64,000 bases of DNA from Streptomyces bluensis (GCF_014650715.1 NZ_BMVM01000001.1:992001-1056000); one strand, 5' to 3'; shown: positions 17,726-26,885, numbered from the stretch's first letter. The notes: generated by a model not told the origin, from the letters alone. A program made the numbers and translations.

Positions 17726-19522
17726 ATGACGCTGGTGGCCGACTACGTATTGCAGCGCCTGCGGGAATGGGGCGTCCGGCGGGTCTACGGCTATCCCGGT
17801 GACGGGATCAACGGGCTGCTCGGTGCGTTCGACCGGGCGGAGGGCAACCCCGAGTTCATTCAGACACGGCATGAGGAGATGGCCGCGTTCATGGCCTGCG
17901 CGCACGCCAAGTTCACCGGTGAGGTGGGCTGCTGCACGGCGACGTCGGGGCCGGGCGCGGTGCATCTGCTGAACGGCCTGTACGACGCGAAACTGGATCA
18001 CCAGCCCGTGGTGGCGGTGGTGGGGCAGCAGAAGCGGCTGTCGCTCGGGGCGCACTACCAGCAGGAGGTGCATCTGGAGCGGCTGTTCGCGGATGTGTCG
18101 GAGTTCTGCCAGATGGTCGTGCATCCGGGGCAGGCGCGGCATGTGATCGACCGGGCGTTCAAGACGGCGCTGACGACCCGCTCGGTGGCCACGGTGATCA
18201 TTCCGAACGATGTGCAGGAGGAGGACGCCCAGCCGTCGCCGCCCAAGACACACGGCGCGGTGTTCTCCAGCGTGGGCTGGAGCCGGCCGCGGGTGCTGCC
18301 GGACCCGGAGGAGGTACGCAAGGCGGCGGACATCCTCAACGAGGGCAGCAAGGTCGCCATCCTCGTCGGCCAGGGAGCCGCGCACGCCGAGAGCGAGGTC
18401 GTGGAAGCGGCGGAGTTGCTGGGTGCCGGGGTGGCCAAGGCGCTGCTCGCCCGTGAGGTGCTGCCGGACGACCTGCCGTTCGTCACCGGCCCCATCGGTC
18501 TGCTGGGCAGCAAGGCCAGCGACTCCATGATCCGCGGCTGCGACACCCTGTTCATGATCGGCAGCAGCTTTCCGTACGCGGAGTGGTTGCCGGACGAGGG
18601 GCAGGCCCGTGGCGTGGAGATCGACATCGACGGACGGATGATCGGCATCCGGTATCCGATGGACGCCCACCTCGTCGGGGACGCCAAGGAGACGCTCAAG
18701 GCCCTGCTGCCGCTGCTGCGGCGCAAGGAGGACCGTTCCTGGCGGAAGGGGATCGAACAGGACGTCCGGGAATGGAACGCGCTCTGCGACAAGTGGGCGG
18801 GCCAGCACTTCGGCAAGACGATCAACCCGCAGGCCGTGGCGGCCGAGCTGTCGCCGCGGTTGCCGGACGACTGCATCCTTACGGCGGACTCGGGCTCGGG
18901 GACGAACTGGTGGGCGCGGCATCTGAAGCTGCGGGGCGGGATGCGGGCGTCGTTGTCGGGGACTCTGGCGACGATGGGGCCGGGGACGCCGTACGCGATC
19001 GCGGCGCGGTTCGCCTACCCGGACCGGCCGGTGATCGCGTTCGTCGGCGACGGGGCGTTCCAGATGAACGGCATGAACGAGATGATCACCGTGAAGCGGT
19101 ATCTGGACCGGCTGTCGGGCCCGGCGCCGTTCGTCTTCTGCGTCTTCAACAACCAGGACCTCAACCAGGTCACCTGGGAGCAGCGTGCGATGGCCGGGGA
19201 TCCGAAGTATCCCGGTTCTCAGCACATCCCCGACGTTCCCTACGCGAAGTACGCCGAGCTCATCGGCCTGAAGGGCGTGTACTGCGACAAGCCGAAGGGC
19301 GTGGGCGCGGCCTGGGACGAGGCGCTCGCCTCCGACAGGCCCGTGGTGCTGGAGTTCAAGGTGGATCCGGAGATCGCGCCGATTCCGCCGCACATCATGA
19401 CCGAGCAGGCCAAGAAGGCCGCCAAGGCGGTCGTCCGTGACCCGGAGAGGGTGGGCATCGCGGCCAAGGGCGTGCGCCAGAAGCTCACCGAGTTCGCGGA
19501 GCACCTGCCCGGACGCCACTGA
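17726..19522 (+). CDS. Thiamine-pyrophosphate-requiring enzyme (pyruvate oxidase/acetolactate synthase family)
   Basis: A 598-residue protein with the three-domain layout of PoxB-like enzymes. The N-terminal pyrimidine-binding domain has YGYPGDGINGLLGAF and the activating Glu in RHEEMAAF (residues 50-51). A central FAD/regulatory-type domain follows. The C-terminal PP domain has VGDGAFQMNGMNEMITV at about 440 with the GDG...NN metal-diphosphate motif (VFNNQDLNQVTWEQ). The start at 17726 has GAGGGA upstream. It probably decarboxylates pyruvate or another 2-oxo acid, but oxidase against decarboxylase cannot be decided. The stop overlaps the next ATG (TGATG), so the enolase gene is coupled to it. 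Confidence 0.85.
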   Translation: MTLVADYVLQRLREWGVRRVYGYPGDGINGLLGAFDRAEGNPEFIQTRHEEMAAFMACAHAKFTGEVGCCTATSGPGAVHLLNGLYDAKLDHQPVVAVVGQQKRLSLGAHYQQEVHLERLFADVSEFCQMVVHPGQARHVIDRAFKTALTTRSVATVIIPNDVQEEDAQPSPPKTHGAVFSSVGWSRPRVLPDPEEVRKAADILNEGSKVAILVGQGAAHAESEVVEAAELLGAGVAKALLAREVLPDDLPFVTGPIGLLGSKASDSMIRGCDTLFMIGSSFPYAEWLPDEGQARGVEIDIDGRMIGIRYPMDAHLVGDAKETLKALLPLLRRKEDRSWRKGIEQDVREWNALCDKWAGQHFGKTINPQAVAAELSPRLPDDCILTADSGSGTNWWARHLKLRGGMRASLSGTLATMGPGTPYAIAARFAYPDRPVIAFVGDGAFQMNGMNEMITVKRYLDRLSGPAPFVFCVFNNQDLNQVTWEQRAMAGDPKYPGSQHIPDVPYAKYAELIGLKGVYCDKPKGVGAAWDEALASDRPVVLEFKVDPEIAPIPPHIMTEQAKKAAKAVVRDPERVGIAAKGVRQKLTEFAEHLPGRH

Positions 19523-20676
19523 TGGAGGGCGAGCCGACGGGCACTGACCCCGCCGGGGTGGACTGCCGTATCGAGACCGTCGATGTGCACGCCTTCGAGA
19601 TCCCCACGGACGGTCCGGACGGCCGGGAGCAGGACGGGACCCTGGAGTGGGAGTCCACGACCATGGTCCTGGTCCGGGTGCACGCCGGCGGGAGGACCGG
19701 GCTGGGCTACACCTACGGGGATGTGTCGGTCGCCTCCTTCGTGTCCTCGAAGCTCGCCCCGCTGGTGCGGGGTCAGGCCGTCTCCTCGCCGCCGGCGCAC
19801 TGGCACCGCATGGGCAAGTAGATCCGCAACGCCGGCCGGCCCGGCGTGGGAGCCATGGCCCTGTCGGCGGTCGACGTGGCGCTGTGGGACCTCAAGGCGA
19901 GACTGCTGGACCTTCCACTGGTCCGGCTGCTCCCGGCCTACCACGACCGGGTACCGGTCTACGGCAGCGGCGGCTTCACGAACTACTCCCTCGACCGTCT
20001 CGCCGGACAGCTGACCGGCTGGGCGGAGCAGGGCATCCCGCGGCTGAAGCTGAAGACCTCGCGGGAGCCCGAGCGCGATCCGCGGCGCCTCGACGCGGTC
20101 CGCAGGGCCGTGGGCGACGAACCTGAGCTGTTCACCGACGCCAACGGCGCGCTCGCCCGCAAGGAGGCGCTCTACTGGGCCCGCAGGTTCCACGAGGAGT
20201 GGGACGTGCGGTGGTTCGAGGAGCCCGTCGGTTCGCCCGACGTGGCCGGCCTGCGGATGCTGCGCGACCGCGCCCCGGAGCGCCTGGAGATCGCCGCGGG
20301 CGAGTACGCCTACACCGCGCGGGACTTCGTCGACCTCGTGGACGGTCCCGCCGTCGACTGTCTCCAGGCCGACGTCACCCGCTGCGGAGGCATCACGGGA
20401 CTGCTGGAAGTGGCGGGACTGTCGGCGGCCCAGCACCTCGACCTGTCCGCCCACTGCGCACCGGCGATCTCCGCCCATGCCTTCTGCGCCGTGCGCCGAC
20501 TGCGGCACCTGGAGTACTTCCACGATCACGTGCGGATCGAGGACCTGCTGTTCGAGGGCACCTTGTCGCCCGACGGTGGCGCGCTGCGGCCCGACACGGT
20601 ACGGCCGGGACTCGGTCTGGAGTTCAAGTGGGCCGATGCGGAGCGTTACCGCGCGTACGGAACGCGACCGGCCTGA
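19522..20676 (+). pseudogene. Enolase-superfamily (mandelate racemase-like) enzyme interrupted by an amber codon
   Basis: The reading frame runs 385 codons from ATG 19522 to 20676 but has TAG at 19819-19821. Sequence on both sides is clearly one protein: before the stop, the capping domain ends WHRMGK; after it, in the same frame, comes IRNAGRPGVGAMALSAVDVALWDLKARL. The barrel keeps its catalytic features, KLKTSRE (the K-x-K pair), FTDANGA, RWFEEPV and AAGEYAY. One base change (CAG or AAG to TAG) would explain it. A downstream fragment could start at 19855 but would lack the capping domain. The substrate is an unknown sugar acid or similar. Confidence 0.85.
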
Positions 20677-20717
20677 GCAGGCGCGTGACAGCTCGCAAAG
20701 GAGAGTGGGGAGATCCG

Positions 20718-21414
20718 ATGGCGAAGGCAACACGCCGGACGACGCGCGACGTGCCGGCCAAGACCCACCCGGAGATCCCGGGGCCGCCACGATCCCGGCA
20801 GACCCTCGACGTGGGCGGGCTGGAGCGGGCTCTGCGCAAGGCCGTCGGCGGAGAGGTGCGCTTCGACAGCGGCTCGCTCGGCCTGTACGCCCAGGACTGC
20901 GTCGAACTTCCGTCAGGTGCCCATCGGCGTGGTCGTCCCGCGCACGTACGCCGTGGCGGCCCGCCTCGCCCACCCCGACCGGCCCGTCATCGCCTTCGTC
21001 GGTGACGGGGCCTTCCAGATGAACGGTCTGGCCGAGATGGTCACCGTCAAGGACCGGCTGGAGCAGCCGGCCGGGGGCCCGCCGCTGGTGTTCTGCGTCT
21101 TCAACAACCGGGATCTCGCCCAGGCCACCTGGGACCGTCGTGCCGCCACCGGAAATCCCCGGCTGCTGGGCACCTCGTCCGTACCCGACGTGCCCTACGC
21201 CGAGTACGCCCGTCTGCTCGGTCTGCACGGCATCCGGTGCGAGCGGCCCGGCAAGATCGCCGAGTCCTGGGACGCCGCACTGGCGGCGGACGGCCCGGTC
21301 GTCCTGGAGTTCCTGGTGGACGCCGAGACCGAACCACCGACGATCCGGCCGCCGGGGCACGCCGCTGAGCGCGCCGGGCGGCTCAGAGCGCTGCTCGGAG
21401 GGCGCAGACGCTGA
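20718..21414 (+). pseudogene. Deletion fusion of an FAD-binding oxidase N-terminus to a second TPP-enzyme C-terminus
   Basis: ATG 20718 (GGGGAG upstream) opens a protein resembling the start of GlcD-type FAD-binding/Fe-S oxidases: LERALRKAVGGEVRFDSGSLGLYAQD. One extra base near 20898 shifts the frame, after which SNFRQVPIGVVVPRT, a classic FAD-oxidase stretch, continues in the new frame. At about 20945 it switches without a stop to YAVAARLAHPDRPVIAFVGDGAFQMN and the rest of a TPP-binding domain like that of the gene at 17726, ending at 21414. The FAD domain is cut after about 77 residues and the TPP protein has lost its front three quarters, so neither should work. Confidence 0.8.
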
Positions 21415-21420
21415 GCGGCC

Positions 21421-23328
21421 TCAGAGCGGCAGGGCGGAGGCGTTGCTGAGGCGTACGGCGCACTCCAGCAGCAGGGCGTGGACGAACGCCTGGGGCACGT
21501 TGCCGCGCAGCTGGCGCTGACGGACGTCGTACTCCTCCGCGAACAGCCCGGACGGTCCGCAGGCCGCCCGGTTCCGTTCGAACCAGCGGAACGCGCCGAC
21601 CCGGTCCCCGAGGTGGTGCGTGGCCAGCGCCATGGTGAATCCGCACAGCAGGAAGGCGCCTTCCGCCTCGCCGAGCGGTACCCCGGGGCGATGGAAGCGG
21701 TACAGATACCCGTCCTCGGCCAGTTCGTCCTCGATGTGGGCGCGGGTAAGGGCGCTGCTGGGATGGTCGGCGGGAGGCCACCCGCGGATGACCGGCATCA
21801 GCAGTGCGGCATCGGGCCCGTCGTCGTCGGCAGCCCGGCGCCAGCGCCCGTCGGAGCGCAGGCAGCGACGCCGGGTCTCTGCCCACACGGCGTCCGCCAG
21901 CTCGGCGCAGCAGCGTCTGTCCTCGCGGGGCAGGAACCGCGCGATCCGGCGCAGCCCGCAGATGACGCTCAGCCGCGAGTGGGTCCACCACCGTTCCTCC
22001 AACTCCCACAGCCCGGCATCGGGCCGCGACCAGTTGCGCTCCACCGCGTTCACCACGGTCGCCGCCGCCCGCTCCGCCTCCTTGGTGAGCCGGTCGTGAT
22101 GGGCTGCCGCGGCGAAGAGCTGGAGTGCCTCGCCGAAGGTGTCGAGCTGGAACTGCCGGCCCGCCGCGTTGCCGATGCGGTCGCTGCCTCCCGGATAACC
22201 GGGCAACGAGAGCGCCCGCTCGTCCGGCGTCGGGTCGCCGGACACGGTGTATGCGGGTCTGACGGCGTCGCCGTCGGCGAGGACGCGCTCCGAGATGAAG
22301 CGCACGGCGCTGTCGAGCAACTCGTGCGGACCGTGCGCGGCGACCGCGAGGCCGGCGTAGCACTGGTCGCGGAGCCAGGCGAACCGGTAGTCGTAGTTGC
22401 GGTCCGTGTTCGCCTGCTCCGGGAGCGAGGTGGTGGCGGCCGCGACCATGCCGCCCCCTCCGCTGGTCAGACCGCGCAGGACGGCGTACGCGTGTCGCAC
22501 GTCGCGTGGTGCGACGAGGGCGGAGCAGTCCGGTACGGCTCGCCGCCACTCCCGCTCCGTCGCGTCCCACAGTTCTCCGGCGTCGAGCCGGGGCCGGTCG
22601 TGCCCTTCGGCGAGCTCCAGCACGATGTCGTGCTCCTCGCCCTCACGCAGCCGGAACTCACCGCGCAGCCCGGAGTCGGGATCCCAGGACGCGCGGTGGG
22701 CTCCGAGGAGCCGCATGCGCAGTCCGCCCGCGTTCGCGGTCCACATGTCCCCCTCCACACGGGGCGACCCCATGCGGTGCGCGCCGAAGCCGGGGCGCGG
22801 ATCCAGGACCAGCCGCAGAACTGCCTCGCCCCGTTCGGCACGCATCCGGCGCAGCAGGACCAGGCGGTCGGGGGACGAGGGCACTGCCAGGGCCTCACGG
22901 CACTCGATCAGGGCGTCCCGGGTCACCCAGCGGTTCACCCTGATGAGGGTGCCGTCCTCGTAGTATCCGCCCCCCACGTGCCAGCGGTCGACGGGTTCCA
23001 CCGTGAAGTGTCCGGGCCCCCCGATGAGGGCGGAGAACACCGCGTCGCTGTGCCAGCGCGGCGCGCACAGCCAGACGATCCGCCCGTCCGGATCCACCAG
23101 GGCCCCGCGTTCGCCGTCGGCGAGGAACGCGTAGTCCCGCAGCGCCCAGGGCGGAGGACAGGTGCCGCCGCGCGCCGCCGCAGGCCTCTCGCCTGTGTCC
23201 ATGGGCAGGGATTTCCCGTCCTGCCCGGCTGGGAACCACGGGATCCGCCGAACGGACCCCGGAAGGGATGCGTGGTCCGGCGCTGAACCGAGGTCCTGCC
23301 CCACCGCTCTGTCAGGCGTCCTTGCCAT
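21421..23328 (-). CDS. Glycoside hydrolase family 15 protein (glucoamylase/trehalase-like)
   Basis: A 635-residue cytosolic enzyme with an N-terminal beta-sandwich (ALRDYAFLADGERGALVDPDGRIVWLCAPRW) and an (alpha/alpha)6 barrel. Barrel motifs include YDYRFAWLRDQCYAGLA, the general-acid region GLWELEERWWTHSRL near residue 443 and the second catalytic Glu in EGAFLLCGF near 557. GH15 members of this shape in actinobacteria include trehalases, so trehalose is a plausible substrate, but glucoamylase activity is possible. GAGGA precedes ATG 23328. An internal ATG at 23202 has no good ribosome site. It lies 15 bases after the hemerythrin gene in the same operon. Confidence 0.87.
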   Translation of the reverse strand: MARTPDRAVGQDLGSAPDHASLPGSVRRIPWFPAGQDGKSLPMDTGERPAAARGGTCPPPWALRDYAFLADGERGALVDPDGRIVWLCAPRWHSDAVFSALIGGPGHFTVEPVDRWHVGGGYYEDGTLIRVNRWVTRDALIECREALAVPSSPDRLVLLRRMRAERGEAVLRLVLDPRPGFGAHRMGSPRVEGDMWTANAGGLRMRLLGAHRASWDPDSGLRGEFRLREGEEHDIVLELAEGHDRPRLDAGELWDATEREWRRAVPDCSALVAPRDVRHAYAVLRGLTSGGGGMVAAATTSLPEQANTDRNYDYRFAWLRDQCYAGLAVAAHGPHELLDSAVRFISERVLADGDAVRPAYTVSGDPTPDERALSLPGYPGGSDRIGNAAGRQFQLDTFGEALQLFAAAAHHDRLTKEAERAAATVVNAVERNWSRPDAGLWELEERWWTHSRLSVICGLRRIARFLPREDRRCCAELADAVWAETRRRCLRSDGRWRRAADDDGPDAALLMPVIRGWPPADHPSSALTRAHIEDELAEDGYLYRFHRPGVPLGEAEGAFLLCGFTMALATHHLGDRVGAFRWFERNRAACGPSGLFAEEYDVRQRQLRGNVPQAFVHALLLECAVRLSNASALPL

Positions 23329-23343
23329 CAGCTGTCCTCGCCG

Positions 23344-23907
23344 TCAGCCGTCCTTGCCGCGGCCGGTGAGCGCGTCGCGGGCACGGTCGACCATTCCGGT
23401 TCCCGGGGCGAGGAGCTTGTTGAGCGGCGGCTCGTCCGGGGCTCCTGGGTGCGGGCGGGTCGGGGCGACCTTTTTGGCCTTGCGTACCTTTTCCCCCAGA
23501 CCATCCAGGCCCTCCGGAGGGCAGGCGTCGGCCAGCAGGGGGAACAGGCGGTCTTCCTCATCCTTGACATGTGCCGCGACCGAGGACCTGAGCCGTGCGA
23601 CGAGGATGTCGAACTGTGCGTCGCCGGGCTCGCAGGCCTCCAACTCCTTCAACAGGTGCTCGACTTCACTGTGCTCGGCGATCTCCTTGTCGGCGAGGTC
23701 GTCGCCACCGTCGACGTACCGGCGTACCGCCGGGTACAGGTACTGTTCTTCGGCCACTGAGTGGCGTACCAGTTCCATGGTCAGGTGGTCGGCCAGCTGA
23801 CGTCGCTCGGGGTCGGTCCCGGCGGTGGATTCAATCCGGGTGAAGAGCTCTTCCACTTCCCGGTGGTCGGTGGTCAGTTCCTGAATGACGTTTCCTCCAT
23901 GCCCCAT
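23344..23907 (-). CDS. Hemerythrin-domain protein
   Basis: A 187-residue protein with the hemerythrin HHE four-helix pattern. Candidate di-iron ligands are His15 (TTDHREVEELF), His49 with Glu53 (RHSVAEEQYLYP), His79/His84 and His113 with Glu117 (HVKDEEDRLFP). ATG 23907 was chosen because AAAGGAG lies upstream; the ATG at 23928 lacks one. The C-terminal 50 residues are basic, Pro-rich and probably disordered. Such proteins bind or sense O2, NO or iron. It is the first gene of the unit with GH15 and has a GGGTAC stress-type promoter. Confidence 0.88.
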   Translation of the reverse strand: MGHGGNVIQELTTDHREVEELFTRIESTAGTDPERRQLADHLTMELVRHSVAEEQYLYPAVRRYVDGGDDLADKEIAEHSEVEHLLKELEACEPGDAQFDILVARLRSSVAAHVKDEEDRLFPLLADACPPEGLDGLGEKVRKAKKVAPTRPHPGAPDEPPLNKLLAPGTGMVDRARDALTGRGKDG

Positions 23908-23958
23908 GTGCGTGCTCCTTTCCGGCATCCGAGCCCCCAGGGCCTTGGCGGTGCCCGG

Positions 23959-23984
23959 GTACCCCCGTCCCGCCGGGCTGGAAC
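23959..23984 (-). promoter_or_regulatory. SigB-like promoter for hemerythrin-GH15
   Basis: On the minus strand GTTC (23984-23981), 16 bases, then GGGTAC (23964-23959). It lies immediately after the stop of the upstream redox-enzyme gene and about 50 bases before the hemerythrin start. Confidence 0.5.
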
Positions 23985-23985
23985 G

Positions 23986-24999
23986 TCAGTCCGCCCGTAG
24001 CGCGCTGGTTCCGTTGCGCCACGCCCCGAGCAGGCGGACGGCGAGGCCGTTGTCCAGGAAGCCGGTGGTGCGCATCCCGAACACCACGTCGGCTTCGAGT
24101 TGGGGTTCGCTCTCCAGCAGTCCGCCGACCACGTCATGACGTACGACCTGTTCGTGAACGGCGTCGGCCTCCACGTGCTCCGTGTAGAAGCGCACGGCGG
24201 CCGGGCCCGCGCCCACCTTGCGCAGGGCGTGGGCGAGACGGCGTGAGGCCGGGGACGACGTCACTTCGACGGCCGCGAAGTGCCCGACCAGTGCTGCCCG
24301 CAGGCCGCGATGCAGACCGTAGAGGGACATGAGGTTGACGCCGGCGAGAACCTCGGCGGGGGCGGCGTCGACATAGTGTCCGTACGCGGTCTCCAGGTCC
24401 AGATCCCGCATGAGGTCGGCGAACAGAGCGGCGTGGATGTCGTCGGCCCGGCCGGCGCCGAACTCGTCGAACTCCACTGCGGCCATGGCGGACTTGGCGC
24501 GCCCGTACAGTCGGGGCAGCACCCAGGCGTGCGGATCGGCCTCCTTGAGGTGGTACAGGGAGCGCAGGGCCGTGTATTCGCGCAGGTGCTGGAGCGTGCC
24601 GTCCTTCTGAAGGAAGCGTGAGACGTCGTGGCCGGTGTCACTGGCCGGTTCGCGTTGCAGATCGTCCAGTTCCCGTTCGGCGGTCGCGGTGCTCTCGATC
24701 GGCACGTCCGTGCGCAGGGCGCCGAGGAAGCGGTCTTCGAGCGTGCGACGGACCGCGAGGAGCCCGGGGTCCCATTCGCGGTCGTCCGGTACGCCGTCGA
24801 ATCCCTGGTAGTGCAGCTCGTAGAGGATGTACAGGGCGAGTTGCAGGTCGTCGCCGTAGGCGGGCTCGTCCGCCGGTGCGGGCGGAGCGCCGCCGTGTCG
24901 CGAGCCCTTCAGCGCGTCCACGACCGTCTGCGAGAGGGGGCCGCGTGGTGCGGGCAGCGGTGGCGCATGGCGGCGTGGCTCGCTCCGGGCTTCGGCCAT
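23986..24999 (-). CDS. Iron-containing redox enzyme family protein (haem-oxygenase-like fold)
   Basis: A 337-residue, largely helical protein of the iron-containing redox enzyme family, which share the haem-oxygenase-like di-iron fold. Conserved Glu/His pairs are visible: LYILYELHYQGFD, EFDEFGAGRADDIHAALFADLM and RFYTEHVEADAVHEQVV, which could supply a di-metal site. Relatives oxidise or fragment small molecules, but the reaction here is unknown. It follows the CDGSH gene by 7 bases in a four-gene unit with the F420 oxidoreductase. Confidence 0.82.
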   Translation of the reverse strand: MAEARSEPRRHAPPLPAPRGPLSQTVVDALKGSRHGGAPPAPADEPAYGDDLQLALYILYELHYQGFDGVPDDREWDPGLLAVRRTLEDRFLGALRTDVPIESTATAERELDDLQREPASDTGHDVSRFLQKDGTLQHLREYTALRSLYHLKEADPHAWVLPRLYGRAKSAMAAVEFDEFGAGRADDIHAALFADLMRDLDLETAYGHYVDAAPAEVLAGVNLMSLYGLHRGLRAALVGHFAAVEVTSSPASRRLAHALRKVGAGPAAVRFYTEHVEADAVHEQVVRHDVVGGLLESEPQLEADVVFGMRTTGFLDNGLAVRLLGAWRNGTSALRAD

Positions 25000-25006
25000 G
25001 GGGGAA

Positions 25007-25237
25007 TCACCCGGCCTCGCCGCCCGGTCGGCTCGACCGCCGGTCGCGGCGGCGGCGGTGGCTGGTGTCGCACCAGGGATAGATCTGGCTGCGGCGACAG
25101 GTGCAGACGGCCACGGTGAAACGGTGCGAGACGGTCACTTCGCCGTCCTCGCCCACGACTTCGACGGGGCCTTCGACGATCAGGGGGCCGTCGCGTTGGA
25201 CGCGGATACGCCGGGGGCGTTCAGCTGCGTTCGGCAC
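25007..25237 (-). CDS. CDGSH iron-sulfur protein
   Basis: A 76-residue protein carrying one mitoNEET-type CDGSH site: Cys45-x-Cys47 (CTC), then Cys56 and His60 in PWCDTSH, the usual 3-Cys/1-His ligand set for a [2Fe-2S] cluster. An N-terminal strand (RIRVQRDGPLIVEGPV) matches short actinobacterial members. The start overlaps the methyltransferase gene by 17 bases, indicating coupled translation. It may pass electrons to the haem-oxygenase-like neighbour, which is inference from position. Confidence 0.9.
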   Translation of the reverse strand: MPNAAERPRRIRVQRDGPLIVEGPVEVVGEDGEVTVSHRFTVAVCTCRRSQIYPWCDTSHRRRRDRRSSRPGGEAG

Positions 25238-25904
25238 GGATCACCACCAGTTCCTCCCGCATGTCGTCGGTGCGCACCCCTTGTTCGCGCAGCCACGCAA
25301 GCCGTGACCGCAGCACCCGGCCGAAGGGGATCCGGGCGCGGTCCACCACTTCGGCGTCCAGTCCGGTGCCGCGCAGGCGGGACAGGGTGACGGCGACACC
25401 ACAGAGGTCCGAGTGCACCATCAGCAGGGTGCCTCCCGACCGCATGACCGCCGGGGCGGTGTCACAGATGCGGTCCAACAGCAGGCGGCCGTCGGCGCCG
25501 GCGTTCCAGGCTCGCGCGGGACCGCGCGGCGGAGCACCGCCGGGAGACGGCACATAGGGCGGATTCGCCACCACGAGGTCGAAGCGACGGCCCGGCACCG
25601 CGGACACGAGGTCGCCATGGCGCACCCGCATGGTCTGCCGGTTACGGAACGCGTTGAGCCGGGCGACCGCCACCGCGAGCCAGGAGATGTCCACCGCGGT
25701 GACGCATGCCCCCAGCCGCGCCGCCTCGACGGCGAGCACACCGCTGCCGGTCCCCAGGTCCAGGACTTCCGTACGGGGTGTGATCCCCTCGCGGCGCATC
25801 GCCCGGCTCAACATCCGCGTGTCGTCCTGAGGGCGGTAGACACCGCGCGGGGCCCAGCAGCGGACGGATGAGGCGGGGATGTCGGATTCAGTGGTCATTC
25901 CCAT
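25221..25904 (-). CDS. HemK2/MTQ2-like class I methyltransferase
   Basis: A 227-residue SAM-dependent methyltransferase. The SAM motif LDLGTGSGVLAVEAA lies at residues 48-62, the acidic post-I residue in AVDIS near 70, and NPPY at 114-117 as in N5-glutamine or N6-adenine methyltransferases. Of three possible starts (GTG 25913, ATG 25904, ATG 25898), ATG 25904 has GGAG 8 bases upstream. Eukaryotic HemK2 methylates release factor glutamine; the target of this actinobacterial group is not established. It sits 21 bases after the F420 oxidoreductase gene. Confidence 0.82.
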   Translation of the reverse strand: MGMTTESDIPASSVRCWAPRGVYRPQDDTRMLSRAMRREGITPRTEVLDLGTGSGVLAVEAARLGACVTAVDISWLAVAVARLNAFRNRQTMRVRHGDLVSAVPGRRFDLVVANPPYVPSPGGAPPRGPARAWNAGADGRLLLDRICDTAPAVMRSGGTLLMVHSDLCGVAVTLSRLRGTGLDAEVVDRARIPFGRVLRSRLAWLREQGVRTDDMREELVVIRAERS

Positions 25905-25925
25905 GTGTCCCACTCCAGGGCCGGG

Positions 25926-26885
25926 TCAACCGCGCAGGTGGGGGAGGACCCTGGTGCGGTAGAAGTCGAAGAAACCCTGCTGGTCCTTGCCGATCTGGCT
26001 GACGTACACCGTGTCGAATCCGGCTTCGACGTAGTCGTTCAGCGCTTTGATGTGGGCGTCCGGTGCGTCGCCGCACGGCACGGCGGCCTCCACCTGTTCC
26101 GGCGTGACGAGCTGGGAGGCCTGCTCGAAGTGACGGGGAGTCGGGAGGATCTGCGCGAGTTCGCCGGGCAGTTGCTGGTTGGCCCAGAGACTGTGGGCGG
26201 TGCGTACCGCCTGGCGCTTGTCGGGTGCCCAGCACACCTTGAGTCCCCCGTAGACCGGCTTGGTTCCGCCGCCGCTGCTGCGCCGGAAGCGCTCGATCAT
26301 GGCGGCGTCCGGCATCATCGTGATCAGTCCGTCGCCGACCCGCCCGGCGGTCTCGGCGGCCTCGGGGCCGAACGCGGAGACGTCGATGGGCACCGGCTCG
26401 TCGGGGATGGTGTACAGACGGGCGTTCTCCACCGTGTAGTGCTTGCCGCGGTGGCTCGTCTGTTCCCCGGTGAACAGATGGCGGATGACCTGGAGGGCCT
26501 CTTCGAGCATCTCCAGACGTACGGATGCTTCGGGCCAGGCACCGCCCAGGATGTGTTCGTTGAGAGCTTCACCGGTGCCCACTCCCAGCCGGAACCGGCC
26601 GCCCAGCTGTACCGCGCTCGTGGCGGCCGCCTGCGCGATGACGGCCGGGTGCGTGCGTACGAGGGGGCAGGTCACGGCCGTCTGCACCGGCAGGGACACG
26701 GCCTGGGACAAGGCGCCGATCACCGACCACACGAAGGGGCTCTGGCCTTGGAGATCATTCCAGGGGTGGAAGTGGTCCGAGATCCACAGTGAGGTGAAAC
26801 CGGCCTGCTCAGCCATGCGGGCCTGATCAACGAGTTCGTCCGGGCCGTGCTCCTCACAGGACAGGAAGTATCCGAAGTCGGCCAT
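25926..26885 (-). CDS. F420-dependent LLM-class oxidoreductase (TIGR03557 type)
   Basis: A 319-residue TIM-barrel protein of the luciferase-like monooxygenase superfamily. GYFLSCEEHGPDELVDQARMAEQAGFTSLWISDHFHPWND is the hallmark start of the TIGR03557 subgroup, and GRFRLGVGTGEALNEHI is the F420-phosphate contact region. This subgroup uses deazaflavin F420 rather than FMN. AGGAG precedes the start. It is the first gene of a unit of four (oxidoreductase, methyltransferase, CDGSH, redox enzyme). A GTGT-N16-GGGTAC promoter and a pair of palindromes lie upstream. The substrate is unknown. Confidence 0.9.
   Translation of the reverse strand: MADFGYFLSCEEHGPDELVDQARMAEQAGFTSLWISDHFHPWNDLQGQSPFVWSVIGALSQAVSLPVQTAVTCPLVRTHPAVIAQAAATSAVQLGGRFRLGVGTGEALNEHILGGAWPEASVRLEMLEEALQVIRHLFTGEQTSHRGKHYTVENARLYTIPDEPVPIDVSAFGPEAAETAGRVGDGLITMMPDAAMIERFRRSSGGGTKPVYGGLKVCWAPDKRQAVRTAHSLWANQQLPGELAQILPTPRHFEQASQLVTPEQVEAAVPCGDAPDAHIKALNDYVEAGFDTVYVSQIGKDQQGFFDFYRTRVLPHLRG

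Noticed and set aside
17699..21360. Two long minus-strand frames opposite the TPP/enolase/FAD region
   Set aside because: They run antisense to recognisable enzymes and show no start signal or conserved domain. They survive only because of the GC bias.
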